Positions 35,451 to 48,800 of a DNA stretch of 64,000 bases are shown piece by piece. This stretch comes from Spinacia oleracea (Eukaryota; Streptophyta; Magnoliopsida; Caryophyllales; Amaranthaceae). The stretch lies in NCBI RefSeq assembly GCF_020520425.1, contig NC_079487.1:128176385-128240384 (forward strand). The letters run 5' to 3'. The number at the start of each line of letters is the position of its first letter. The stretch's first letter is position 1. The notes beneath the pieces were generated by a model that did no database searches, was not told the origin of the DNA, and saw nothing but the letters and a program-made list of their open reading frames with translations. Made by a program: the position numbers and the translations under genes.

Positions 35451-37937
35451 CAGTCCTATATAACAGCTGCTGCGATTTTTTAGTAGGGAGTAGTTAGTTT
35501 TAGATTTTTTTAGTTTTTCGATTTTAGGTTTTCATAGCTTAGTTCGAGCAGCGATTTAGAGTAGAATAGGGTAGCAGCACCTAGAATTAGAAGTAGATTA
35601 GATCGAATTTCAGTTTTCAGCCTTGGATTTTCGTTTTCAGAATTGAATTTTCTCTTCGTTTTTTGTTCCTGTTTTTGCAGTTTCGTTTCTCTTTGGGTCG
35701 AGCAGTAGAGCAGCAGGAGCATATTAGAATAGCAGCGAGCAGTAGTAGCGAGGAGTTTAGAGAATTGGCTTTTCGATTTTTGTAGTATAGATTCTCAATT
35801 TTATGAATTACCAACACAAAATTTCAAATTATTTTCTCTTGGGTTTGGGTTTTTGTTTTCATTTTCAGAATTTTATTCTTCATTTTTGGGGCTTCAATTC
35901 AACTTCTAATGGTATAATTTCTCTCTTTTGTTCTTTAATCTGCTCTTTAATTGTTTTGATCTTATTGCTTAATTAGTTTATGCTTGGTTATTGTGATTTG
36001 AATTTTGAATATTTTTAATTGAGTTTTGTTGGATTTTGGCTTTGAATTTTCATGTTTGATTTAGTTGATTGAATTAGTTCGATTTGCTTGTTTAGTTTCA
36101 TGATTAGGATTCGTTTTAGTTTAATCTTAGTTTTAATCATGCTATTTGAATAGTCATAATTTAGAGAATAGGGGTGAAGCTTGGGATTAGTTAGGGATTT
36201 TTTGAAGGAAATTCATGATGATGTTGTGATTAAACTTTGATTTGATGATTAGGATTTCCATGTCTAGTTAGATTAGTAGTTGCAAATGCTAATCCTAGTT
36301 AGTTGATTGGAAATGCTTCATGTTAGTTTGTCAAGAAATTGAGAATTAGTGTGAGCATGTGGAAACTAGTTTTGGTTATTCGTTGTCTAAGTCTAAAGGT
36401 CATGCGAGAGCTCTCCTTTGGATTAGGCAAGTCAATGCGTTCTGTCCGAGAGGTGGCGAAAGCTATATTTGTCGGTTTTCCCCTAATTATCATTTCCTTG
36501 CAATGTTGATTGATTGAACTTTGACCTTTCCTAATGAACCCAAGCCAATCCCCAATTCCCTAGATTATCCCATTTACTTTTCCTTGATTTCAATAGATTC
36601 ATACATACACACTTTCATTTTCCGCTTGAGCTAGCATGTGAATACAATTAGTTCGCCATTCTCTTGGGACGATCCCGAACTTGCCGCTATAATCAATATA
36701 GTTGGTTAGTTAGGTGTTTCTACAAATTTTGTTTGACTAGGTGGTATTCGTATAACGACACGAAAATCGCTTGTCACTCAACTCATCAACTCTGTGTTAA
36801 TGAGTATCTGCTCTTATTGGGGGAAAATGTTTATTCTGCCAATGGTCATTGTGAGGAAGATCAATTCAATCTGTAGATCTTTTCTGTGGCATGGTAGTTA
36901 TGAAGATGGTAGGCCAGGTTCTGTCTCTTAGGACAAATCGTGTACCCCAAAAAACCAAGGTGGACTTGGTTTTAGGAACTTAGCTATGTGGAACCAAGCT
37001 GATGTGGGGAAGCTTGCTTGGGCAATTGAGAAAAAGCAAGACAATATGTGGGTAAAGTGGATTCACTCCATGTACATTAAGAAAAAAAAACTGGTAGTTG
37101 TTCAACCCTTCAGATGCAGCCAGTTGGGCAGTCAAGTATATATGCAGGTTGAAAGTTTCTGCAACTTACATCTTCAGTCTTCCCTGTGGTTGTCTGCTCC
37201 CAAGTACTCAATCAAGGATATGTACTGTAAGCTTTGTGGTACTTCTCCTACTTTGTAGTGGTGTAGGTATGTTTGGAATAGGTTCTCTATTCCGAAACAT
37301 AAAGCGATCCTCTAGATGGATCTACTGGACAAACTAAAAACCAGGGTCAGACTCCATAATATTAGAATCTATGATTCAACTTTGTGTGGCATTTGTGGTT
37401 TTGAAGATGAGAGTATTCCACATCTCTTCCTTTGACTGTCACTTCAGCACTGTGTGCAGGTCTGAAATCCTCTCCTGGATGGCCTACACAGCAGATGGAA
37501 GGATCTCCATATTCTGAACTGGATCAGGAAATATGGAAAGAACCAGTTTAGGAAAATGGTGGCCTACTGTGCTATGGTAAGCCTTGGGTACCACATATAT
37601 ATGGTCAACAAGGAATTCTGCTGTTTGGAGGAATGTTGTCCCTTCCCCGTCTTCAACTATTCTTCGGGTTCAGTTTGAAGTAAGGGAATAGAATCAGGTG
37701 CCTCATGGGTACGTAGTAAACTTAGTGAGATTGATAGGCAATGGTTCAATGAGTTGTAAGTAGTGCTAGTTGATGCTTCTTGTGTGACCTTGGTTGTTTT
37801 AGGCTTGTTTAGCCTGTTGTGGTTTTGGGTTCAGTTTAGAGGCTTTCTCCCTGTTGTTCTCCAGCTTGTATGGACATTGGTTTGATAAGTAATATATATT
37901 TCTCTGCTTGTTTGTCAAAAAAAAAGATAGGGTTATC

Positions 37938-39005
37938 CGCATTCATAAATGTTGTCAATTCGCTTGTAAATTATTGCAAATAGCTCAATTTCTTTGAAAA
38001 AATGGTGGCGTGAGTACTCTTTTTCCCGTGAAGTGAGATCAAAAGTTGCTCACTAACTCTCGAGAGAATGATAATGTAAGAATTTCACTAGCTATTTTGT
38101 GCTTTGTGCCGTTTGATGTTACAAAACCAAACATGTTTTCTTTTATGTTGGACTATACGCTTAAAGTATGAGTTTGAAGTGCATTTGTCATCATGGTTGT
38201 TGAATCGTATTAATGATTGAGGAGTTTTTCATCATGCAAGCAATGCGACTACGATAAAAAAAATATTGTTATAAATAGTTTTACGTAATATTTAATATGA
38301 TTTTCATCATACAAAAAAATGTACTTTTATTTTATTTATGAAGTCCAATATATTCAATTATCCAAAATCTCCTTATGGTTCAAGAGATAAGTATATGCTC
38401 ACATAAAAATAGAACAAAAGGATCGGGGTAATTAATGCTCGAATAGAAATCCAATTTAACAATTATCCTGACCTGTAGCTGAAGGAAATTATATAGCGTA
38501 TCAAAAGAAGCAATGAAAAAAGAAAGAACAATACAAAAACTTACATATGATGGTCTTATGTATAAGGTCAACTTACCAAATAATTATATTTTCTAATCAA
38601 ATAGTTATACAATGTGATGAAATAGCTGTGTTCATTCATTTATAATAAATCAGATAGTTATACTTTATTGTATAATTATTTTATATAATGATGATATCAA
38701 CGGATTAATGCGCAGGGCGGTCTCATAATATACTTACTCAACAATAATATCAACTTTTCATAAAACCCTCATTCCCTTTTCTTCTTAAACTCGTACGAAG
38801 CGCTCTACACCTCCCGACAATTTTGTTGTTAGCCTCAATCTCGTAGCGCGTTGTTAATTAGAGCACCAATGTGTTATAAGTGTACAAATAATTATCCAGA
38901 ATAGTTAATTCATGGTTATGATATGTTTTGGGTTCTATTATGTTTATGACGGTAAAGTATGTGTTACTTCAGAAAACTAATATTTTACTTATTGAGCTGA
39001 GTAAA
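37938..39005. other. Intergenic, no gene recognised
   Basis: The first ~250 bases continue the unassigned remnant interrupted by the LINE. The rest is AT-rich with no frame of note. A GC-richer piece (38700-38860) shows no recognisable motif. Confidence 0.5.
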
Positions 39006-39013
39006 GTAAAAGT

Positions 39014-39244
39014 TAGAGTTGACAAAATCCGACACAACATAATAATACAGCACGAATCAGGCACAAAAAAACGGTTAGTGTCAAGATTTACGCATTAAAC
39101 GGAGTAACACGTCACGTCACGTCACGCCACCACACGACACGTTTAATTAAATGAGTTGGGTTAGTGTTGAGGTTTTCCAACCCTTTTATATTCGACACTA
39201 ACACGAATGAGTCTCCACACGACACGACACGTTTGCCAACTCTA
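39014..39244. mobile_element. hAT-type MITE, 231 bp
   Basis: Terminal inverted repeats are TAGAGTTGACAAA (left) and TAGAGTTGGCAAA (right, reverse complement). The 8-bp target duplication GTAAAAGT is perfect (39006-39013 and 39245-39252). The inside is rich in CACGACACG words, including a CACGT-phased run. It lies about 600 bases upstream of the SMR gene start codon. Confidence 0.88.
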
Positions 39245-39869
39245 GTAAAAGTTAGATCAGATTTCTAAAAGCTGCAATTAGTAAGAACACATAAAATTAG
39301 ATAAAGCGAAAAACACTTAGGACTTAGGAGTTGGGAACAGGAAGTTAAGAACATAAGGAGTATAAATTGAAAATAGGTGCACCGAGATATTTGGCATTGT
39401 GGTCGTATTTTGGTGAAAGATAAAACCCCTCTAAACTACAATTTGCATAAAGTTGAGTTTTGATCAAAAAATCAACTTTTATACTTCCTCCAAAAGAATC
39501 AACCCCTTCAATAATGGCACCCAACCGTCACCATCAATTCCTAAACTCCGTCAATCATCTTACTATTGTTTCAAATTTTCCCCAAATCAATTTCTCAATT
39601 AGGGTTCCCTCATTTTCCGTCCCCCTTTCCTCTGCTGAATTGCTACCTCGCTAGCCTTACATTTTTGTTTCAATTTTGTGGGTTTTTGATTTCCCCCAAT
39701 TGACGGTTTTCAACGGGGGTCAAAACCCTAATTTTTTTAATTCTTGTTATCGAATTCGAGTTTAATTGATCCAATTGTAGTTTTGTAGTATTAATTTAAG
39801 TGTTGTCGACGATTCCCCAAATCTTAATTTCAGTACAGTTGAATTGATCTTCGTGTTGAATAGAGAGAT

Positions 39870-42800
39870 ATGAAGCATTCAAAGAGGAAGAAGAGAAGAG
39901 CACAGCCTTCGAAGCTGCAAAATAGTGGTGTTTCTGGAAATTCCAAAAATAATGCTGAGAGTGAGGAAGAAAAGATCATATACAGTTTGGTGGAGGCGTT
40001 TTCATTGGCTTCTGTTGAAGAAGCTGAAGCAGCTTATAAAGAGGCAAATGGTGATCCAAACAAAGCAGCTGAGATCCTGTGTGGATTATCTGAAAGTTCT
40101 GAGGGTTTCCAAGCTAGTTGTTCTAGTTCCTCCCAAAGTTTTGGATTAGATACTAATTCAAATTCATCCGAGGGTATTCCGGAATCAAACGGTTTTTCTG
40201 TATGCAATAGTAGTAGGAGTTCCAGGGGTGGCAGAGGGAAAGGTATGGTGGCTACAACAGGAACTGTTTCAACTGTTCTCGGAAAAAACTACGTAACCTC
40301 GAGTTCGAGAAAGGATATTGTGAAGGAAAAAAGATTGGGTGATGCTAAGGTAGATATAGAGGAGGCAGAGCAATTTCTCTGCTCTATGCTTGGAGATGAC
40401 TGTGAGCTCAACATGGGTGTTGTTAGAGATGTACTATGTGAGTATTTTGTACTTTTTGTGCTAAATTGATGCTATCTGTTGATATTGTTTGCTCAAACTT
40501 AATGTTGTTTACTTGTTGTCGGATTGATTATATGCAAATTCTGTTGGATCATGAGTAGTTGAGGTGCTCAAGGTTGACAATTGCTCTTATTCGTGAAATG
40601 TCCATCAAAGTGCATAATCTCTGACTTGCAAACCATGGTCATCCATTGCCTTTATCAAATCATTCAAATATATTGGGTGGATGTTATGTCTATGTGTATT
40701 CCTACTTTGAAGAAATAGTTGAACTTGGTGGACTATTCAGGTTGTAAAGGTTTCTGTAAATGACTGAGGTAACTCAGTAAGTACAAGGCATCGGTTTAAA
40801 GAGGGTTTGCTTTTGCCAAAAGTCGTTGGGACAAGGATTTGTTGCATCCCCATGGTTGTCAGTTTGCAATATTTGTTTGGGGCCGTAAAACAACACTAAC
40901 AACCACTTATATGAGTTTTAGAGTATGTTGTCTAGGGAGCTTGATGTACTTGCAGATTTAGCCCCAACCACTTGGGAGTAGTTTAGTGTTTTGATATGCT
41001 AAATATCTGGATATTGTTTCTTCCATCCCTAAATTTTAGGCCGCATTTGTCTGGTCATTTTTCTTCAAGAAACGAGTTTAATTATCATGAGTCCATGACT
41101 ATCTGTCATTATTTCTGTTTTTTTTTAAATAATATCTTTACCTTGGCACAAGTTAGTCTTGAGAATTGTATTTCTTTCCCGAGGGAACATTAAGGGAAAT
41201 ATGGAAAAGTACAATGTACAAATTATTGAACTTTATGGGCGGAGCCCACGGAGGTAATAAATGCTGTTGATGGACTCATGGACCTATAATGATTCACATA
41301 AGGCCATACACATAAGGCCATACGGGCATTGGTTAGTTCACTGTCATAGTACTTCACTGCCTGGTACTTAAACTTTGGATCGAGGCATGTTCTCTACTTG
41401 TTTCTGCCCTGAAAAATAGGGCTACCTTGTATCCTTGAGTTGATAATCATTATTGGGATAGCCTAGCCTCCTTCATCCTTAGAAGTACTAGGGATATTTT
41501 AGGATTAATCCTCTATTGTCTCAGCTATTTCTTTGTGCCTACCTGATTCATCTTCCGTGAACACACCTTTGGAAGAACCATTAGAGCATCAATAGTGTCG
41601 GAGGGGGTCTTTTAATCAGAGATTGCTAGGGAAATTCTGAAATAAGAGATAATTCAAACAAACAAGAGCTAGTGAAACGACGCCATGGCGGTAGTATGTT
41701 TGTGAAGGTAGTGCGTTTTACATGAAAATAATGAAGAAAAAGAAAAGTCCTACAAAGTCTGCAAGAAGTGCAACAACAATTTTAAGGTGGACAAGTGTCC
41801 CACATGTTTCCAAAACAAAATTGTCACCTCCCACCAACAGATATATTTCATATGTTTTTGATAACATATACGAAGTATTGATTAAAAGGTAAGGGAGAAT
41901 GATAAGAGAGAGAATAAGATTAGTGTTTAAGAGCTAGTGTTACAATTTTTGGGTGGTAACACTTATGTAGAGTAGGATCTTAGAGTATCAATAGTGGGGG
42001 GCTCATAGGTTACACTTAAGGAAAGAAAAAAATTAAGAGTTAGCTCTTAGGTGAATAACAAGAGTCTTTTAATAAGAGCTAGTGCTACATAATCATTTTT
42101 TGCATTTTTTTTTTAAAATAAATAAGAATAAGAGAGAATAAGAACTACTCCCTCCTGTCCCTAATAGATTGCCCATATCACATTTTTCACTTTATTAGAA
42201 AGAAGGCAAAAGAAAAAGCAAGTGTTTTGGTAGCCTTGTCTTTTTTTTATTAATGTAAATAATATAGTGTGAGGAAAATGTGAAGAACACATACTATAAA
42301 TGGTATGGGGCAAACTCAAAGGGACATGCCGAAAAAGAAATTGGGGAAATCTTTCAGGGAATGGGGGAGTAGTACTTAAGAGTAGTGCATTTTTACCATT
42401 TTTGAGAGGGGACTCTTTTTTTGAGTAGGAACTTAGGTGGCATAGGAGAGAGACTCTTGTTATGAGGGTCTCCCCTATATCTGTTGGGGGAGGTGACAAC
42501 TTTGTTTTGGAAACATGTGGGGCACTTGTCCACTTTGAAATTGTTGTTGCACTTCTTGCAGGCTTTGCAGGACTTCTCTTTTTCTTTATATTTTTTCATT
42601 AATGTGTCTCTCTCCCTAAGAGTCACCTAACAACCCTCAATATAAGAGTCTGCCCTTATTGATGCTCATAGTTTTTGGGTTTTTATCGGTGCTTACTCGA
42701 GTCGATATTTTCGCTTATGCTTTGTTCATCGTGGATCACTCTTGTACCTTTCCTGACTCAAAACGGAATTTGAAATCCACTCATTTTGCAGATTTAATGT

Positions 42801-45800
42801 TTTCAACGTTATTGTCTTTCTTTGAACATATTTCTTCGTCCGTGTATTTTTTCTTTGGAAAAGTTATCAGGTAAGACTGTAAGGGTTCCATGTTAAGCAT
42901 AGGCTCTGCATGCCTAAATAATAAAAACATGAAATGTAGCCTGACAAGCCTCCATAATCTCTAAAGTAGAATATATATTTAAGCTCCTAAAATCTATCTT
43001 AGGATATTACAGAGTAACAAATATGGTTATTTTGCTTTCAGATGATTTTCCATTCTACTCCTTTTTGTTTCTCACTTTTCTCTTGTTTTGTCATTTGTTG
43101 TTGTAGTTACTTCTGAATCTGGGGATTGGCATTTTTGATGACAAATTAATGCTTATTCTCATGCCTTCCCCTGGGGCATCTTAAATGATTATCCCTGTGG
43201 GATAACGGCCACCAATACTGAAAGAATTGTGTAATTTTGTTGTTGCAGGTAACTGTGGGTTTGATGTTGAGAAGGTATCCCTAGCATCATAATCAGAATA
43301 CTATCCACCATCTGGCAACTCTTTGTCAAGATGTCGAATAATTGCGTTTGTTTGCATGCTGATTCCCTTAAAACTGTATCCGTAATGTGTTAATCCAACG
43401 AAGGAAGAAAGTTAAAATCATGAACAAAATTCTTCCTTCTTATATTTTTGTTGATTAAACTCGATGTTGCGTTTGTTTGCATGCTGATTCCCTTAAAACT
43501 GTCTCCGTAATGTGTTAATCCAACGTAGGAAGAAAGTTAAAATCATGAACAAAATTCTCCCTTCATATATTTTTGTTGATTAAACTCGATGTTTTCTATC
43601 ATCTTTAACGTCCCCATTTAAAATCACGTATTTTATGTCGATAGATCTAACTGTGATAGCTTATAAGACTTTTGAGAATGTTCAATGCATTTTATGTGTC
43701 TGATAACGGATACAACTTTTATACGGCTGAGTTAACTTGTGGAAATATGTATTTAAGTATTGTAACATTCAACCTACTTACTAAAACAATGTACTACATA
43801 AATTTCTTACTCCGTATTAAACATCTCCATTTTTTTTTTGAAATGATGGCAACACTTTGCAAATGATAAGAAAAAGTAGATATGCATTTATCATTCATAT
43901 ACATCTTATTTTTGGGTAATTCCAACATAGTTTCTGTAAATAATGGTGATCTGAACCAATATTCATTAGCCTGAGAGAACCATATTTAGAGAATTTCTCC
44001 TTATTTTGTTTTGGAGTTGGAGAAATGAAATAAATTGCCTTAGGATCTATGTTCTTTTTTTGTGGTTCATACGCTTCATAGTAATTGAAATACTTATTTA
44101 CCAACACGCAAGTGACGCAACAATCCAATAATCTGATGTGCATACTCTTTTTTGGACCTTTTGTATCTCTTAAAGTAGTGATATACATGTGAATTCTAAT
44201 GTAGTCCACCACATGCAGGCTTTATTTTCTACCCATTTCGTTTTTGTTTGTTCCTCTACTCCTTATTTCACGCCCTTTGCTTGTTTTTCAGACTTATTAA
44301 GTGGATGAGACATGGGGGTTATTTGCATATAATGTCACGTACTACTCAGTTTCTGTAAATTTATTGTTTTTTTAATCTTTTGCAGGCACTAGAGGTGTTG
44401 CTTGATTTATCTGCACCTTGTGAAACATCTGGTAGTGAGAAATATTCTAGCTCTAGCTCTTGCTCAAGCAGTGTTGAATATTTTAGAAATATAGATTGTA
44501 TTGACGGGGTGAGTGATTTTACCTTAAATTCTGATTTTGCGACCGAAGGATCATGTCCACTTGTCTATATATTTTTGGCGGCAGACCAGTAAATAAAGAA
44601 CAAGGAGTAGAATGATCAATCAAACCTTTTCAAGTTCTTTCTCCTACCTGTATCTTGTCAAGAGCCAGTCTGGTTTAGCATTTTATTAGTATGCTATACA
44701 TGTTATGTTTGCAAAGTCCATGTTTGTGATTACCTGTCATCCATTCCTTTTACTTGGTAGTTGCACTCGCTTAATTATTCTGTTTGCTTGTCTGAAATAG
44801 TTTTGGCAGCTGGCTGATAGAGGATCAGATTCAAATTCATATTCATCCGAAGGTGATGTCCCGGATAATGTACGGTTCCTTGACTTTAATGGCAGGTATT
44901 CATGCTGTTCCTTGCTGTTTAGCGTCCCGAAAGGTCAAAAAAAACCTATGGGTAGCAGCTTCTTTATGACTTTCAAATATTTGGTGATTGCTTCTGGTAG
45001 ATTGCAGGCTGCTGGTCCATCATGTCTTTCTATATCTGGTTCTGTGTTCTATACTCCTATTACCAGTATAAATTAACTCTGCTTGAAAATCAATGAACAT
45101 GAATCGTACGATAGTTTTATTTATGTTTATTTGTTTTTATCTAGTTTAACTTTTGTGTACCATTCATTATCTTATAATCCTATAATACCGATTTATTTTG
45201 TCCTATTGTCTTCGGGTCTGAAACAATATCTGCATTTACAAGGTTATTTGAGCGAGATGATGTTTTATGATTTCAGGAGTTACGCTGAAGCTCTTGTCTC
45301 TTCTGATGATTCAAGTAAGTCGGCGGCAGCAAGTCTTAGAACTGATGGGCCTGAGCTGCCACGGCAAGTTTTAGAATCTTTATTTCATATCCCTAAGAAT
45401 TCGGAGGAGGATCCAAGTATCATGAACTGGAGGAATGTTGTGAAACAAATGGAATCTTTTGCACAGAAGCGAGTTCAACTCGGTCCTTCTAGTTTTATTG
45501 CACGAGAGCTGAGCACCCAAGGTAAATTGCTGGCTATGTTATATTTATTATTTGAATACTGGAATCCTTGGTGTTTATACTTTCTGTTTGGAGTCGGGGA
45601 TGGGTTGGTAATGGTTTACCCCACTCCCTTAGTGGTTTTTCTTTCCATTTTTGTTTTATTTTGCCATTTGCGGCCATGCCTTCTTCTGTCTTTCTCGCTG
45701 ACTGTAACATGAGTGGAATACCCTCATTTAAATTTGTGTTACAATAAAGGTGTTCTTGATAATCCTTCACCCCTTGTCTCATTAAATTGAACCCTTGATC

Positions 45801-48800
45801 TCGAATCAGTTTAGAAACTCATTAGATAGATTAGTGATATTTTGATGTGAATCGGGAAATGGTGCCTGTTGTTAACCTTCATTTGCCAACCATCTTCTGG
45901 TGAATGTCCTTGTACTTGGTGACAATTGTGTAGAGAGGTTCACTACAATCTAATTGTACTTTTTTAAGGATAAGTATATAATTTTACTCTTTGTAGCTAT
46001 CTATCAATACTCTCTCTTAGTATTGTTTCTTTTCAAACTTGGTCTTTCCTGTACTTGTGAATTTCAGCATTGTATTCTTAAGACATGATTAAATATTTAA
46101 AATAGTTTATGTCCTTTGTGAAGTAGATTTAGGTTATGTTTGGTTCAACTGAACTTGACTGAAACAAACTTATCTGAATTTATTTGATTAAAATAATTCC
46201 TCGTGATTGTCTGGAGAAACTTAATATTGCTTAAGCTTTACTGAACATACGTGAACTTGTCTGAACTTATTTTTGCTGAAATAAGTCGAAAATAAGTTAA
46301 AAGAACTGGAAACGAACAAACCCTTAATCTTATTCTTATACCTTGTTTTGTGTTTATATTTCAACAGGGCTGGCTCAACGAGTATGGAGGCCCTGTGCTA
46401 ATATTTAGCCATCATAGAATAGGCCCCTATAAAAACAATTAAAGGCATAAAGTTTCTCATAAATTCACAAATAAAAATAGTAAATTATAGATTAAAAATG
46501 TTACAATATTCTACCGTGATAAATTAAAGAGTAATGAATCATGCACGATAAAAGTTCCTCTCTGAGTCTCTGACACCTTCTGTGTGGGCCCCATGCAAGT
46601 TGAGGAAAGACAATCATACAATAGTCTACACGTGCTGCTAGTCTGCTACTAGTAAGTTAGTGTAGTTTAGTTTTTTTTTTTCTTTTTTCTTTTTCTACAT
46701 CTGTTAACTTTTCATCAAACTTGGGGCCTCGTTAACAGGGGGCCCTTTTCCGTGTCCCATTTTGGGCCGGTTCAAGGCCGGGCCTGTATTTCAATATCCA
46801 TGACCTAGAAAATAATCTTCCGTTGTATTAGCCTCTTTATATGTTTCTTTGATGGATCAATCCATTCATTTCTTATATTTTCTTTGATAGGTCAATCCAA
46901 TCATTTCTTACTTCACCCTTTTCTGGGTTTCATATCTAATTTTTCCTTTTTGTTTCAATATTTCCCTGCATATTTTCTGAATTATTTCAAGTTTTTACCC
47001 CAATATACTGACCTTTTTAATATCTTTAAAGTTGGCACACATTTCATTTTTCTGTAGTTGGTGTATGTTGCATGAACATTGACTCAACATCCTAACATGC
47101 TCCATTTTTACTGTCTTGAAGGGCAAAAGTTCATATGTGCTGCGAATCCTTTACGGTTTATTGTCTATGCTATACCTATCTAATGTATTGATCTCACTGC
47201 CTTTTGAGTCTTGTATTTACTGATGTCTGTGTCTAAACTGATTTACTTAGCAAAGGGAGCTGAATATATGGTGTTTAGGGAAACGGCACGACAAGAATGG
47301 GATAAAATGAGAACCTGTTACCAAAAGGTTTTCCTCTTTTATATTTTTTTTTTCATCTATTCATTGTATTTGGAAGGATAAAATGATGTGTAGAATGATC
47401 TTCTAGCTGCTATACAATTCAATATTTACAAACTTTTGTCATATTGTGACCAAACCTGGCGCCGAAATCATGCAAGACTGATCAAAGAAAAATCCAAATA
47501 TGCATTTCGTATATGCTTTTCATTTGGGAAAAAAATGTGTTTATAGTATCTATATAGAGTAATTCCTTGTATTTTTTTGCACAACTATATCTTTTGAGAA
47601 TTCTTCTATAATTTAATGGTACCTTTAGGGAGTGTTAGGTTTGGTGTTAAATGTTTTTTGGAAAATGATTTTCCCATTTGCCATCATTTTCCTTTGTTTG
47701 GTTTGTAAAGCGGTGTAAAACAATTCTCTAATGGTGAAAAATAAATCTCTCAAGGGTGGAAACATTTTCATTTGAAAGCAAGGGAAACCAAATCTCTGAA
47801 GGAGTCCCTCTACCTTACCTCTTTTTTCTTTCCTCCCATCCATCCTCACTACTCTACTCCCTTTTTCTTTTTATCCTTAACTTTTCTTGTAAGGAGAAAC
47901 AAACAAAAGAAGTGTTTTTTCTTGAAAAAGGTTTTCCATGGGAAATCATTTTACATTGAAAATGTTACGGAGTATAGGTCAATCCAAACTACATTCGTGT
48001 TTTGTTCCCCATTTTCCCATTATTTTGTCAATCCAAGGCAACGTATTGTGAGTCAAATTGGATAACTGCTTAACTTAAAGGTTATTAAAAAATTCTTAAA
48101 TTATGTTCGCAAACAGAAAACAAAAGTCGAGGTAGTTTTCCTGTAATTTTATTATTAGGTAGGTTAAGACAATTCCTTTATTTAATGAGAAAGCTTTTTG
48201 TCAATTTGCAGGCTGCTACTGCATATTCAAATGGAGAAAAGAATTATGCCAATTACATGTCTGAGAAGGTGCCTCTTGCCCTTCAACTCCCCCCCCCCCC
48301 CCCTCCCCCACACGCACTCACACAAAAAGCTCGTATTTTGTATATGTAGAGGTATATGATATGAGGTGTAAACGAGTTAATGATAATTTTGTGGTATTTT
48401 TAGGCTGGATCCGTTGGTCTAGATATTCTTGTTTATCATATTCACTGAAGTACTGAACAGATTCAAAACTTGACATCCATCAGGTGGCTAGTGTTTTTTC
48501 CCATAGATCTTGACATCACATTGTTTTTTGTTTAGGGTAAATTGTGCAGCAAAGTGGCTCGAGAAGCAGATGAAAAAGCAAGCATGCAAATTTTTAAGGC
48601 CAGGTTGCTTCATCAAAGACCATGCAATAAACGAGTTGCTAATGTTATTTTTTTGTTTGCTTGTTTTCACATTTTAAGCCATTGTTGTTTTTGATTTTGC
48701 AGGAACAAGGGGATAGAAAACATTTTGACAATTGATTTGCACGGGCAACATGTTAAGCCAGCATTGAGGCTCGTAAAGCTTCATCTTTTATTTGGAACAT

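Larger units (their letters stand above)
34710..36776 (+). mobile_element. Solo LTR, Athila-like (2,067 bp)
   Basis: It starts TGATGAGCGACATTTATGTC and ends AAAATCGCTTGTCA, with a perfect 5-bp duplication CTCAA (34705-34709 and 36777-36781). Removal rejoins the LINE words AGGGCTCAA and CTCATCAACTCTGTG. A TATA box (CTATATAACAGC, about 35457) follows a GC-rich array, and the 3' part holds GGGACGATCCCGAACTTGCC, a typical word of Athila-like LTRs that parallels one in element B. No internal part remains. Confidence 0.87.
31493..37922 (+). mobile_element. 5'-truncated LINE carrying two solo LTRs
   Basis: This LINE lies in three pieces (31493-31786, 34625-34709, 36782-37922). It is flanked by a perfect 15-bp target duplication AAAGATAGGGTTATC (31478-31492 and 37923-37937) and ends in a poly-A of about 9 bases that overlaps the duplication. 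The protein remnant begins inside reverse transcriptase (FANDLLMFCKG, the FADD-box region), continues through LPFRYLGVSIS, KIKLWSSRHLSFAGRAQL and GGLGFRNLAMWNQA, and ends in a zf-RVT-like zinc domain (LCGICGFEDESIPHLF). There are several in-frame stops. It is about 1.5 kb of LINE without its interrupting LTRs, hence strongly 5'-truncated and dead. Confidence 0.9.

Noticed and set aside
36664-37337. Short plus-strand ORFs around 37 kb as genes
   Set aside because: They are pieces of the solo LTR end and of the dead LINE.
45083-45712. 209-residue ORF as a separate gene
   Set aside because: It is SMR exon 5 with flanking intron read through.
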